Assembly: GCA_963662155.1 (NCBI GenBank)
Contig: OY759266.1
Span: forward strand, 57,049,010 to 57,113,009
Length of the DNA: 64,000 bases
Direction of reading: 5' to 3'
From: Lamellibrachia columna
Lineage: Eukaryota; Annelida; Polychaeta; Sabellida; Siboglinidae
Part shown: positions 52,384 to 64,000 of the stretch, one piece after another
How positions within the stretch are numbered: the stretch's first letter is position 1
Layout of the letters: every line of letters begins with the position of its first letter
Made by a program: the position numbers and the translations under genes
Notes under the pieces: generated by a model
Database searches by the model: none
What the model was told of the DNA's origin: nothing
What the model saw: the letters and a program-made list of their open reading frames with translations, nothing else

Positions 52384-53785
52384 TCACATCTGAGATTGAC
52401 AGAAGTCTGGCACTGTGTCGACGTCGGTCACAACGCCGTTGGTTTCGAGACTATCGTCAATACTCCCGGTGCTCTCGATCCCGGCCAGCAGCCCCGTCTC
52501 GTTGGTGGAACGTACGTCGGGCATGTTCCGACGCCAGAAGCTGTCTACCTTCTTCTGGATGTTCTCCGTCTCCTGCCGCCACTCGCGCTGCCACACGCGC
52601 AACTCCTGGACGTCAGGCTCGCGACGGACCTGCGACAACAGCAGCGATACGTCAGTTGGTGATAGTGGAAAAACTAGACTAATTTGTAGTAGTTTACGGC
52701 GATCAGTAGTCGTTGGATTTTCGCTAAGTCAGTGGCTTTCTTGTGGAATTGCCATGCTTTGGCAATCTCATTCAATGTTGTCCACTAATATGTCTGATGT
52801 ATCTATCGGGGGGTGATTTGGATTCACTCACTCACTGTCACTCATTAACTAAATGTCACATAGGCCTATATAGTGTAACACTAGTACGCACTCACGCACT
52901 ACTATCTTTCTTACAGACCACCATAGTGAACAACTGTACGTAACACAGAAAAATCTACAAAGGCTTGCAGAAAGGTTTGATGTCTCAGTGGCGGTGAACA
53001 ATGGCCTGTCAGTGGCTACGTGTGGTACTGATCCCGGCTACATTTCAATGCGGCCGTCAGTTCAACGTTTCTGTTTTCTTTGACGCCAGTGTAGGCAAAG
53101 ATACTCGGACAATAATAGGTACGAGCAGCACAGTCCATAGATTTCGGAATATCAGCTTAAATAAATCAGCATAAATTTCAACAATCACACACCAACTATA
53201 TTCAGCCGCATCAGTTAAAATAAATCTAATTTAATGCCTCTGAAGTGGCGATCATTCTGTGGTATGTCCTAATTTATTGGAGCCTACAATCATATCGCTT
53301 GCGCAGCAGGCAAGCGCAGATATAGCAGACAAATTGCTCAAAAGATTGGGCGAGAGCTGTGCACCCGAGGGAAATGTGATGGTAAATTCGTCCCGGTTTT
53401 TACAGCCCGGTGGAAAGAGCCGTTTGATGTGTTCCATATCAATTGCGCGCAACAGATATTGCTACGGCGGCGAAACGAGTGGGTGACGTCCACAGACATT
53501 ATTAATATGTACAGAGTAGTCGAGACGACGCACAACTACTGCTACGAACCTGGGCGGAAAATAGATAACCAATGTAGGAACGTACGCGAGATAGAGGGAG
53601 TAGCTCAGAGGCAAAAGCCCAACTACGAGACAAATCGATACTGACTTTGCAAAACAAATAGAAAGGGTATACCCTTTCTGTAGCTAAGCTGCAAACATCA
53701 GCCAAGTAAATTCACCTATCATGTGCATGGCCAGATCCAGACCCTGAAAAAAGGGTGCCCAACTCCCACCAAGACAGGTGGGAAT

Positions 53786-53821
<36 letters not shown>

Positions 53822-56800
53822 CTTTTTGTTTACAAATGTAACATTTCACAAATTCATACCACCACGCACTGTTTAAAAATGTAATCATTTCTAATTTGAT
53901 CTTGCCATTAATTGGTGTTATGCTTGTAAAAATCATCCTGAAAGTTACACAGATTATACCCGACAATGCAGGCTCGATTTTGCTATGTACACACGGACAG
54001 ACATGGGTGATCGTGTCCTCGATCCACATCACCATGAACTTTGTGCAAACACCATAGCGATTAACTCGTCGCGTCATACAAAGGTCCACAAACTTGGTGC
54101 GACAGCCCTCAAACACTAATTCTGTGATAAATTAAAGAAGTTTGCCACTGCAATTACTGATGAAATCGTGGCAGAGTCAGAGCTCTATAACAAGATTGAA
54201 CAAAGGCCCTCATGGCAAGTGCTCAAGTCAAGGGAGGGACATTGGCTTATCGAGAGTCAACATTTTTTCTTCTATGTATAATCCGCGCTCCCGAGATATG
54301 TGTCAATGTTTCTAAACATATTTACGCTGCTAGCAGTTACACAATCTGTAGATAATTAATTCCATTCCAGTATTTCCTGATATCCAGTCTACACGGATCC
54401 TTTATTAATGTTACCTCATGTCCTCTAGTTATAATATCTTTCTTGATACACTGACAACAAGATTTAATTTTTGTTTAGTAATGTGTAGGTAGGTAAAGTC
54501 ATTCCCCAGGCATTACGAATTAGGAAGCCATGAAGGCTTATATGGCCAGTGCTTAAACCTAAATCAAATGTGACAACACTGGCTGTGACGAATCCTAAGA
54601 AATAATCCTGACGAAATAAACGATATACATATATACAGTTTGGCTCATGCAAATAGGTGATTTCCATTTGGCCTCAAAGCAACATAAATGCCTAGAGAGA
54701 CGCATCAAGTTTAATGACAACAAATACATGAGCACTACAGAAAAATTAAAGCAGTTCTGGAATAGGAAGCACCGACCGACGGACACAATGTTTAACATGT
54801 TGTGGAATAGTTTGATTCAATCTAGTGCTGATGATGGTAATGATGTTTATAATGACAGTAATACTACACCATGACTGTGATTATACCGATGAGAAACCTG
54901 CAAGTCAACAACAGGGATTCTCTGTGTTACTGTCACTATGCCAGATGTGGCCAGTACCTTGTATCCTCTCCAGTAGTTCTGGATAATCTCAATTGCTTCC
55001 TCTTCTGTCCACAAAAGTGACTTTGGAAGTGCATGTCTTGGACTGCAAAAATAAATTAAATTGTGTTATTTAATATTGTGAAAAGGTGGTACTACACATA
55101 GTATATGAGGTGTTCATTATCATTAATGTTCACTATACAGTTGCCTAAATGTATTGTCTTGACCTATATATGACAAATGATTCAATGCAATTGAAATTTA
55201 CCTACTGGTTAAACGTAACTGTGCTTGCCAATTTTCAAACTATTGTGATGATAACGAGACATAATATTAATATATAATGTATATAAAAATATGATACACA
55301 TTTTATATTTGTCTAACATTTAATGTTAGACAAAATTATATTTTTCACAACATTTTGTGTTAATAATAATTAATTATAACAGACAATTAATAACACAAAA
55401 TCAATGAACGTGCAAAATCTTACAATATGGCGCCGATCTATGGCGACAGGATGTTAGGTGTCGTGTTGTTTACGACCAAACATAGTTATACGTTCCAATG
55501 TTTCTATTGTATTACTGCAATGATTACACATGGCAATAAATTTTATCTTATCTTATCTTATCAATGAGAAGTTTAACAGAAATATGCAACCACGGAACAT
55601 AAAAGTTCAACAGCTCAACAAAAGCCAATACAAACATACCAACAAGCTAATGTAGCACTTGATAAGAAGGTCTAATCAAGTGCTACATTAGATAACATAA
55701 ACAAGAAGAGACAGTAACACTACACATACAGCAGAGGCATTCTCGCTAAGCTTTCAAGGTACTTCCTATAAAGAACAAAAGGCAGATGGTGCATTTATAT
55801 GCAAGCAGGTACTGCAGAACTTTTGTAATTATTAATAGCGATACAAATTGCATTTTTACTGTTCTTTCTACAGATTGTTGTACAGATTGTCCCTGTAAGT
55901 ATACACCAGAATTAAAGCAATCAGTATATTTAAGTGATAATTTACTAATTTATGGCAAGCTGTAACTTGAAGATATTACCAAGGAATCATTAACAAGCTA
56001 TATCAGCTTTACCTTCACACATAATATGTTGACATACTCTGCTAATGTAAAGCAGAAATATGAAAGAGCATTATTGCTAAAACACATATAACATATATTA
56101 TACAAAAGTATATGCATGATTTAAAATATGCAATATTTAGTTAATACACCAATCTCATGGAATATTTGTTTAAATAAATGTTTTGCTTGGCAAGATTCCT
56201 GTGAATATGTTTTATATATTTTTGTTTGTTTGTATCACGACAAACGAGTTCTGTGGACACTGGATCTGAGACACTGACCATCATCATGGTCATGAAATGT
56301 CAATCTTTAAGACCACGTAAACACTTCAGGGTTGTTATGCATCAAAATTTACATTGATTTTTTCAACATTTAGTAAAATTAATTATATTTGATTTATAAA
56401 AGGCCTAAACAAGATCAACTCACATGTAACATCATACCATGACATCACATCCCCCATAAATGCAACATAACACACTTTTATGACTAGACTGGTTACATAT
56501 TATTATTATAAAATAAAACCATTATGACCTATTCACTTTTATGTTTACCCACTGTACAACACTACAATGGGATTCTCTGGTGTAAGCATTATCTTGCCTT
56601 GAAATCATACAGTTATCAACATGAATACTTACTGTCTCTCCCACCATTCCTTCACAAAGGGAATGTCTTCCAGTTCCTGTACATCTCTTTCACCTTTATG
56701 CAGTGGGTTGTATCTAAATGTTAAGGAAGACATGATTATTAATTTAATGCCTAGAATATAACTTTTGAAAAATGAAGTCTCATTTATCTGCACATGTTGG

Positions 56801-59800
56801 TTCCCAAAGGATTTGGCTGGATTAATGAAGCATGCAGATTAGTGAGTCATGGAAAAATGTAGTAATTTAAAACGCGTCGAGATTGATCCTGCAAATTTTT
56901 TTTTATTACTGTTAAAAACGGAGTACTGAAAAATGGCTAAATGAGACATGATTGTAGGCCTATATACATTTTGGGATTAAAGTAAAACCCATTATAAGGT
57001 CGTTTAGACCCAGTGCCTGTCTTCAGGCTCATTTACAGCTGAATGAATGGGGCAATGCTCCAAACAGTCGTAAGTGGATTAAAACAAATATCCTTCATTC
57101 AAGACACTTATTGGACATACTAACACAGTAATTAAGAAACATAAATGAAATAATATTTGCAGTTTCTATTAAAAAAATACTGTACTAACTTGTATAGGTA
57201 TACAGTCAAGAAATCCAGTGAATTGAATTTTGTTCGTTTCCTCTGAAAGACAAAATAGTATATCATTAAAGCAACAGGAAATACGACAGTAATGGATAGC
57301 AACTGAAAAAGCATAACAGATGTAATAACAACACAGATATTTCAATTTGTAAAATGTATTCACATTATGCAGTGAAAATGTGTATAAAACATGTATTAAA
57401 CATTAAGATAATTGTACCTGTCAAATATCCTGTCAGTTCATTATTGTATTTACAGTAAAATCATGTATACTGCATTATACCTGAATCCCTTATTTATTTA
57501 AAAATAAACACAACATTATGATGATAACAGTTTACTAGCAGATTAGTACCTCAAAGCATTTCTCTTTCTTTGCTTCTTTTAGCATCTCTTCAAGGGCAAG
57601 CAACAGAAAAGGGAAGATGTAGTGCTCTAAATATTCGGTTGGTGAACCTGAAGTTTGGAAGGAAGAACAAACACAGACCTGTAGCCATTGTATTTCAACC
57701 ATAAAACTGCCATACACTGTACTTATATAACGTTATATTAAATAGAGCTTCTACCGAATGTGTAAATGCTAGCAGTGTGAATATTATATATATATATTAT
57801 ATAACGTTATATTAAATACAGCTTCTACTGAATGTGTAAATGCTAGCAGTGTGAATATTTAAAAACAGAACTGACAGATGTCTGACAAGGCGGAACACAC
57901 AGGTCAACAATTGTTGGACAATGGTTTCCTTGCATCTACAATCTTGTCAACAAAACTTAATATTTCAGCTGAAAACAAACATCTATTTTCACAGAATAAA
58001 AAGTTAACAATACAATTTATATATTGCCCAAATAAAAAAATACATTCCTGACTATTCACACTGACGAATCAACATTTTGCGTTTCACTGAAACCTATTTA
58101 CTGTTCAAAATTATATGATTATTTTTGTATTAGTTGGTTTATGGATCTGATCATATACTGACCCAATATATCAGTAAATTATTTTATATCCTGGCCATAT
58201 TCTCAAATACGACTTTTTTTTTCATCGTCATGATGTATGATGTATGAATGTAAACTAAATCTAAGATACGTTGAGACAATAGGTGGTTATCACCTATTGT
58301 TTTGTTGCACTCTTTTTCGGTCCAAGTAGCGTCGCATTGTTGCAGTAAGTGTTAGCGGCATATTATATCACTCAACGGGGATGCAAAGGGTGGTGCTATT
58401 TGGACTAGCGGTGTAATTAAAGTGTAGTTTATTTAATGCAACACAACATCAGGCCTTGTTCGCGTGCAGAAAGAAAGGATGGCGTATCGGTTAATTATTT
58501 TGTGTGCCATATCATATGACATATGTTTCCAGACAGCTGACATTTGAATTATAAAAAAAAACAGTTCTAATAAAAAATAAAAGGCCTTACTAGTTTACCT
58601 GTTACTAGGTTTTGTGACCTGTGAAATGACTACAACTGCAAGTGAAATACTTACACACGTTCTTGTCCGGGGGAGCAGGAGGAGCGGGGAGGGGCGCTGG
58701 AGGGGGCTCAGACACAAAGGCATAACCAACGCTTGCAGGATGTGCCTGGCTCACATCAAAGTCTTTCAACACATCAACATCAACACCAACTTTCTTGTGC
58801 ATTAGACCAAAGAAGACAGGGTGATGACTCGATGCGTCATAGTTGACCAACTCAGCATCTACAGCTTTGTCCTTGTCATCATGTGGAGACCTCTTTGTCT
58901 CAAATTCTAAAATCATATAGTTATTATGTTGTAAGAAGAGCAATAGAGCTGTATGATTGTTGCTACCAAACAGTAAGCAGTTCTGAAGAGAGATATACAT
59001 ACATACATACGTACGTACCATATTCGAGGTTCTTCAGTTCTGTTACTAGCTTCGTTGGTCATTGTTGAACGTTCTCAATCATCCATTTGTCTCTCTTGAG
59101 TGTTGGGGCCCAGGCAACATTGCCATATTCTAGAATAGGTCTGACCAGGCTCGTGTATAGCTTTTTTATGGTTTGTCCATCCAGGTATGTAAATGACCTT
59201 ATTATAAAGCCTAGCATTTTGTTGGTAGGTAGGTAGGTAAAGTCATTCCCCAGGCATTACACCTTAGGAAGCCATGAAGGCTTATATGGCCAGTGCTTAA
59301 ACCTGGTTTCTGTAGTGCGAAGCAACTTAGAGTGCAGTTATACTGACTCTCCTGGACGGGACACTAGTCCATCGCAGGTACCTTCCAAACAGTGTTTGTA
59401 CTCATTTGCAGCTGAGTAGACTGAGGCAAAGTAGGGTAAACGAAATTGCCTAAGCTTCGAAAACGAACCTTGCCCAGTGTGGGTCTTGAACTCACAACCC
59501 TTGAATTTAGAGTCCAACACCTTAACCACTAGACCACGGCTGCTCCCCCAGCATTTTGTTGGCTTTGTTTGCTACCATCTCCACTTGTCGATGAAACTTT
59601 ACTTCACGGTTTATTTGCATACCAAGACTCTCTAATTTGTGGTCTCCCCCAGGGTGGTATCTTTTCCATATAGTGGTAATTGTATTGTCCCAGATGCATA
59701 ACTTTGCATTTCTCCTCATTGATGCGAAGCGGCCACTTTCTAGTCCGTGCTTCTAGTTGTCTTAGGTCTGTTTGCAATGTTCCTTGGTCAGATTGAGCAG

Positions 59801-60571
59801 TCATTTGTCGGAATATTTTGGTATCATCAGCCAACATGTGAATAGGTGAGTCCACCACATCTGACATGTCGCTAATGTAGCAGACAAAAAGCATTGGCCC
59901 AAGTACATTTCTTTGTGGTATGCCGCTCGTGACAAGGGACCATGACAATTTGCTACCATTGACAAGAACACGTTGGCATCGTCCTTCCAGGAAGGCTGCA
60001 ATCCATTGTAACACCTTGCCACCTATCCCGTATCCCGCCAACTTAACTTGCAGCCTCTGGTGTGAGACCGTGTCGAATGCTTTGGCAAAATTGAAGTAAA
60101 TTGCATCTACACTATCTCCCTGCAATTTGATGTGGCTTCCATCCATTTTACATATACAAAAAATATTAAGTATTTCAAGCAACGTCAGGTTGGAATGAAC
60201 GGGCCGGGGCATTATCTTTATTATACAACATAATTAATATAGGTAAATTTCATCTCAAAGACAAAGTAATGTATTAACGAGTGTATGGACCATATGGTAC
60301 GCTTTCGGTGCCTTTCCACAACTCGTCCCCTTATACTAGACTTAAGTAGTATAGGGCCTTACAGTTTTATACATGACAAGGAACAAGCCAAGACTGACCA
60401 AGCCTGGCTAGTAAAGCTAAGGCTAAGGCTAAGCAGCAACTTCAATTTATTAGCAAAGCCAAATGCCTAGCCCAGGGCCAGGCCAAGGCAAAGCCAAAAG
60501 CAAGACACGTACGTACCTTTGCATATTTCATTCCAGAGGTTTGGTTCGGGGACATTAGTGATGACTGACAT
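52384..60571 (-). CDS. IQCK: IQ motif-containing protein K (IQCK), complete, seven coding exons
   Basis: Exons (minus strand): 60571-60517, 58906-58655, 57647-57550, 57242-57190, 56713-56633, 55042-54958, 52629-52384. All introns are GT-AG and the seven phases fit, giving 289 residues, close to the roughly 287 of the human protein. Features in order: Pro/Ala-rich linker (PPPAPLPAPPAPP), a Dpy-30-like pair of helices (EYLEHYIFPFLLLALEEML, then FNSLDFLTVYLYK), a KEWWERHP segment, and the IQ motif IIQNYWRGYK + VRR split by the last intron, followed by a charged helix (QELRVWQREWRQETENIQKK). IQCK is a poorly characterised protein linked to cilia/axoneme in vertebrates. Introns contain LINE, SINE and microsatellite insertions; the coding sequence is intact. 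Confidence 0.92.
53775..53822. repeat. (ACGC)n microsatellite with an associated short repeat
   Basis: ACGC tetranucleotides preceded by a CCAGATCCAGACCCTGAAAA-type block also found before the ACGC run near 29820-29890. This suggests a small dispersed element that carries the microsatellite. Confidence 0.85.
54240..54470 (-). mobile_element. LINE 3' end in an IQCK intron
   Basis: The segment from TTGGCTTATCGAGAGTC through ACGCTGCTAGCAGTTACACA matches the LINE tail family seen at 10486-10830 and 16440-16650. Confidence 0.7.
54484..54565 (-). mobile_element. 3' fragment of a tRNA-derived SINE
   Basis: TAGGTAGGTAAAGTCATTCC through GGCCAGTGCTTAAACC is nearly identical to the tail part of the full SINE at 59226-59549. 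Confidence 0.8.
55308..55334. repeat. 27-bp perfect palindrome
   Basis: TTTGTCTAACATT and AATGTTAGACAAA around one T. Intronic in IQCK. Confidence 0.8.
55647..55691. repeat. Inverted repeat, 17-bp arms with 11-nt loop
   Basis: CTAATGTAGCACTTGAT and its exact complement ATCAAGTGCTACATTAG. It could fold as a hairpin; intronic in IQCK. Confidence 0.85.
57724..57960 (+). repeat. Direct duplication and LINE-tail remnant
   Basis: A segment of about 65 bp (ATAACGTTATATTAAATA... to GCTAGCAGTGTGAATATT) occurs twice in tandem, separated by a TA run. The second copy continues into sequence related to the LINE 3' tail at 10680-10830. IQCK intron. Confidence 0.7.
59040..60212 (-). mobile_element. LINE reverse-transcriptase fragment in IQCK intron 1, split by a SINE
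   Basis: The minus-strand frame 60212-59604 encodes an RT palm: IYFNFAKAFDTVSHQRLQVK (motif A), SGIPQRNVLGPMLF and MLADDTKIFRQM (motif C as LADD rather than YADD). The frame is cut at 59562 by a SINE and resumes at 59212 with KMLGFIIRSF and SLVRPILEYGNVAWAPTLKR, the thumb domain. The copy lacks endonuclease and 3' end. The substituted residues and the insertion indicate a dead copy. Confidence 0.88.
59226..59549 (-). mobile_element. tRNA-derived SINE, full length, nested in a LINE
   Basis: Read on the minus strand, the 5' end has pol III box A (TGGTCTAGTGGTTAAGG) and box B (GGTTGTGAGTTCAAGACC) spacing as in a tRNA. It then has a body including GGCCATATAAGCCTTCATGG and a TACC-repeat tail. Flanked by the 13-bp duplication AGCATTTTGTTGG (59213-59225 and 59550-59562). 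Confidence 0.9.
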
Positions 60572-60579
60572 TTTGAGAG

Positions 60580-61198
60580 CAGGTCGTCGGTTCTATCCCA
60601 CTGGCGAAAGACAACAGGTGGATTATACGGTTCCGTGTGAAATAATTCTGTTCTGCCTTCTTAAGTTCTGGTAGAAAAGGCCCAGCGCAACTCAACTGCA
60701 AGGGCCAAGGCTATTTCCTAGGCAGAGGCAGGAGCCGAGGCGGAGTCCAAGTTCAAGCTTTAAGTTTAAGCTGACCACACCCAGACAGGCGTCAAAACAC
60801 CGGGTCTATATCATGTAAAGGCAATATGCCACATATTTCTAGTAGAGCAAAGAAAACCAGTTAAATCATCGTGTAACCATCAATAGATTTAACAACTACC
60901 ATAGCAACAACAGTACTTCCGGTATGTAACAATGTCTTGCGGGCCATGCAACTTCAACTTACCCGTTATTACAATAATAAAGACCTTCACCAGGCGCAGA
61001 GGCAGTGGCATATACTAGACAGGGCCTACTGTAGATCTACACAATATTTACAAGGCTGCTGCATGGGTGGATCCAGGGAGTGTCTATCAGGTGCCCGGGC
61101 ACCCCTTTATTCAGACCAGATTGTTTTCATGGCGTTAGAATTAAACAACTTTATCTGGTGTGAGATCACACAGACCGGCCCAGACAGCAACTGTTGAC
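60580..61198. other. Region upstream of IQCK
   Basis: Probable IQCK promoter and intergenic DNA. There is no clear TATA. A GCAAGGCCA-like degenerate repeat (AAGCCAAGG, GCTAAGGCT) occurs at 60380-60500 and 60700-60740. Confidence 0.4.
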
Positions 61199-61430
61199 AT
61201 GCTGGCAAACCCGTGTGAGAGACAGTGGCATAAGCTGCAACCAGTAATACAGATGATTGTTCTCTTTGAAAATCAGAATATTGTCTGGAGAAGCCACCGC
61301 GATGACATCACCCATCTCAACACTGACGAGAATCACGGTAATTCGAACGTTCTCCTCAATTTCTGGATTGATGCCCGCGAAGTGTGCTGGAGACGAGACG
61401 CACTTTGCGACACAATACACGATAGGTAAT
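61199..61430 (+). mobile_element. hAT (DUF4371) transposase N-terminal fragment
   Basis: The plus-strand frame contains FENQNIVWRSHRDDITHLN and GNSNVLLNFWIDAREVCWRR. This is the Q-x-x-x-FRGHRDD...GNF-x-x-LL-x-F block at the start of DUF4371 in hAT transposases. It complements the half present at 48454-49951. Confidence 0.65.
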
Positions 61431-62200
61431 GTAAAACAACCTAATTGCTATCATCGGGGAGCACATCCAGCTGACGATTAAAATGTCCAAAATTCGAAAT
61501 GCAGTGTTTTGTTTCATCAACAAAGTTGATTGACTGCCAAATCAACCATTTCTTAGCAAATTAACTTTCAGTGGCGCCACCGGCCCACATTAGCGTATGT
61601 TGGATACAATATTTCCTTTGAAATCGAATGGAACTCTTCAGATATAATCTCCATTGGCTCAGTTCCTGGTTCGTCGTTTTGACATGCCCCGTAACTGACT
61701 CAATCCAGTTACATGCAGGCATTGCGCCTTTGTGTCGATACTTCTATTGTCTACATAAATATTCGATCACACATAAACCATAAAATGCTCCTCAGATATT
61801 TAGAAATTGATTTACTGGTAAATAGATTTCACTGCGTTGAAGCGTTGCATCCTTAAAATTACACGCACATGTGATTGTAGACCAATTAAGTCTCTTCACC
61901 TATTTGATATCAAACCCGACTATCGCTCAAGTTAACTAGAACCTCAATGAATAAGTGTATATAAACGTAACATACTAAAAACTGTACCCTTCTAAAACAC
62001 ACACACACACACACACGCACGCACGCACGCACGTACGCACGCACGCACACACTCAATGCAACATCGAAACTAGAGTAGGGCATATAGTCTACAGAATGCT
62101 CAAAATAACACTGGCACCATGGAGAAAATTCAACGTGCAGCTCGCTTTGGAGTAAATGATTAACGCTAAATAACAAGTTACTCAAGTCTCCTCCACCAGC
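61431..62200. other. Intergenic DNA before the 17-bp array
   Basis: No gene seen. Contains an (AC)n/(ACGC)n microsatellite at 61999-62052. Confidence 0.45.
61999..62052. repeat. (AC)n/(ACGC)n compound microsatellite
   Basis: ACACAC run grading into GCACGCACGCACG. The third ACGC tract in the window. Confidence 0.9.
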
Positions 62201-63938
62201 TTTGTTGGCCACACGTCTTTGTTGGCCACACGTCTTTGTTTGGCCACACGTCTTTGTTGGCCACACGTCTTTGTTGGCCACACGTCTTTGTTGGCCACAC
62301 GTCTTTGTTGGCCACACGTCTTTGTTGGCCACACGTCTTTGTTGGCCACACGTCTTTGTTTGCCACACGTCTTTGTTGGCCACACGTCTTTGTTGGCCAC
62401 ACGTCTTTGTTGGCCACACGTCTTTGTTGGCCACACGTCTTTGTTGGCCACACGTCTTTGTTGGCCACACGTCTTTGTTTGCCACACGTCTTTGTTGGCC
62501 ACACGTCTTTGTTTGCCACACGTCTTTGTTGGCCACACGTCTTTGTTTGCCACACGTCTTTGTTGGCCACACGTCTTTGTTGGCCACACGTCTTTGTTGG
62601 CCACACGTCTTTGTTGGCCACACGTCTTTGTTGGCCACACGTCTTTGTTTGCCACACGTCTTTGTTGGCCACACGTCTTTGTTGGCCACACGTCTTTGTT
62701 GGCCACACGTCTTTGTTGGCCACACGTCTTTGTTGGCCACACGTCTTTGTTTGCCACACGTCTTTGTTGGCCACACGTCTTTGTTGGCCACACGTCTTTG
62801 TTGGCCACACGTCTTTGTTGGCCACACGTCTTTGTTTGCCACACGTCTTTGTTGGCCACACGTCTTTGCTGGCCACACGTCTTTGTTGGCCACACGTCTT
62901 TGTTTGCCACACGTCTTTATTGGCCACACGTCTTTGTTTGCCACACGTCTTTGTTTGCCACACGTCTTTGTTGGTCACACGTCTTTGTTGGCCACACGTC
63001 TTTGTTGGCCAAACGTCTTTGTTTGCCATAAGTCTTTGTTGGCCACACTTCTTTGTTTGTCACACGTCTTTGTTTGCCACACGTCTTTGTTTGCACACGT
63101 CTTTGTTTGTCACACGTCTTTGTTTGCCATAAGTCTTTGTTGGCCACACGTCTTTGTTTGTCACACGTCTTTGTTTGTCACACGTCTTTGTTTGCCACAC
63201 GTCTTTGTTGGCCACACGTCTTTGTTTGCCACACGTCTTTGTTTGCCATAAGTCTTTGTTGGCCACACGTCTTTGTTTGCCATAAGTCTTTGTTGGCCAC
63301 ACGTCTTTGTTTGTCACTCGTCTTTGTTTGCCACACGTCTTTGTTTGCCACACGTCTTTGTTGGCCACACGTCTTTATTGGCCACACGTCTTTGTTTGCC
63401 ACACGTCTTTTTTGGCCACACGTCTTTGTTTGTCACACGTCTTTGTTTGCCACACGTCTTTGTTTGTCACACGTCTTTGTTGGCCACACGTCTTTGTTGG
63501 CCACACGTCTTTGTTTGTCACACGTCTTTGTTTGCCATACGTCTTTGTTGGCCACACGTCTTTGTTTGTCACACGTCTTTGTTGGCCACACGTCTTTATT
63601 GGCCACATGTCGTTGTTGGCCACACGTCTTTGTTGGCCACACGTCGTTGTTGGCCACACGTCTTTGTTGACCACACGTCTTTGTTTGCCACACGTCTTTG
63701 TTGGCCACACGTCTTTGTTGGCCACACGTCTTTGTTGGCCACACGTCTTTGTTGGCCACACGTCTTTGTTGGCCACACGTCTTTGTTTGCCATAAGTCTT
63801 TGTTGGCCACACGTCTTTGTTGGCCACACGTCTTTGTTGGCCACACTTCTTTGTTCGTCACACGTCTTTGTTGGCCACACGTCTTTGTTGGCCACACGTC
63901 TTTGTTGGCCACACGTCTTTGTTGGCCACACGTCTTCT
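62201..63938. repeat. 17-bp minisatellite, about 100 copies
   Basis: Tandem GTTGGCCACACGTCTTT, with GTTTGCC, GTTTGTC, CATAAG and ATTGG variants. The right half is more heterogeneous. A period of 17 with a stop-free unit leaves every frame on both strands open for hundreds of codons; the six long frames are not genes. Confidence 0.97.
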
Positions 63939-64000
63939 TCTACACACAAAGCACAACCCACTGAACAGTGCTCTCCCTCCATACTTTCTGGTCTTATACA

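Noticed and set aside
53259..53644. Plus-strand ORFs in an IQCK intron
   Set aside because: No domain recognised; frames change repeatedly. Possibly old transposon sequence but unsupported.
59480..59549. A tRNA gene
   Set aside because: Boxes A and B are present but the sequence is the head of a SINE with flanking duplication and a degenerate cloverleaf.
60937..61197. 86-codon plus-strand ORF as host gene
   Set aside because: Contains duplicated, transposon-like text (GGGTGGATCCAGG context) and leads into a hAT fragment. No domain.
62178..63982. Long ORFs on both strands (up to 349 codons)
   Set aside because: Stop-free 17-bp tandem repeat read in every frame. Not coding.

Overview
This is nuclear DNA of a metazoan, probably a marine invertebrate. 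It has AT-rich intergenic DNA, GT-AG introns, LINE, SINE, hAT, pogo and Harbinger remnants and many minisatellites. The species cannot be fixed from the sequence. Two host genes are recognisable, both on the minus strand. The first is the 5' part of a KIND-domain gene resembling PTPN13/FRMPD2 (1521-4898, continuing off the left edge). The second is a complete seven-exon IQCK orthologue (52384-60571, 289 codons, every exon phase consistent), with LINE and SINE insertions in its introns.

From 5 to 30 kb the window is repeat-rich: a 40-copy 69-bp array (6732-9489), a roughly 100-copy 32-bp array (22525-25705), several smaller arrays, LINE 3' ends, a Harbinger-like element, a pogo-like transposase relic and a 3-kb TIR element with palindromic subterminal repeats. 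The right edge is a roughly 100-copy 17-bp array (62201-63938).

The centrepiece is a complete Polinton/Maverick (adintovirus-like) element at 30503-48096 (17.6 kb). It has 207-bp terminal inverted repeats starting AG and ending CT, and it sits inside a (TA)n microsatellite that supplies a TATATA target duplication. Its minus strand carries, in transcription order: protein-primed DNA polymerase B with N-terminal zinc fingers, FtsK/HerA packaging ATPase, two conserved element proteins, three tiny mostly membrane proteins, a chromodomain integrase, a small membrane protein with an in-frame stop, penton, a pX-like core protein with a frameshift, major capsid protein and adenain-like protease. The enzymes and both capsid proteins are open; the lesions are in small or accessory genes.

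The right arm (42.6-47.2 kb) holds the least familiar content. A TATA-led minus-strand locus starts with an RPA70-like zinc OB-fold ORF that contains a strong phase-0 5' splice site after codon 17. Downstream lie an acidic ORF, a second (frameshifted) acidic ORF and three short terminal cassettes, each immediately preceded by a 3' splice site that is also phase 0. This looks like a shared-leader, alternatively spliced set of proteins. Next to it are a NADAR/YbiA-like gene broken by a 4-bp duplication and a divergent plus-strand gene with a clear GT-AG intron. Three TATA boxes and two minus-strand poly(A) signals divide the element into transcription units.
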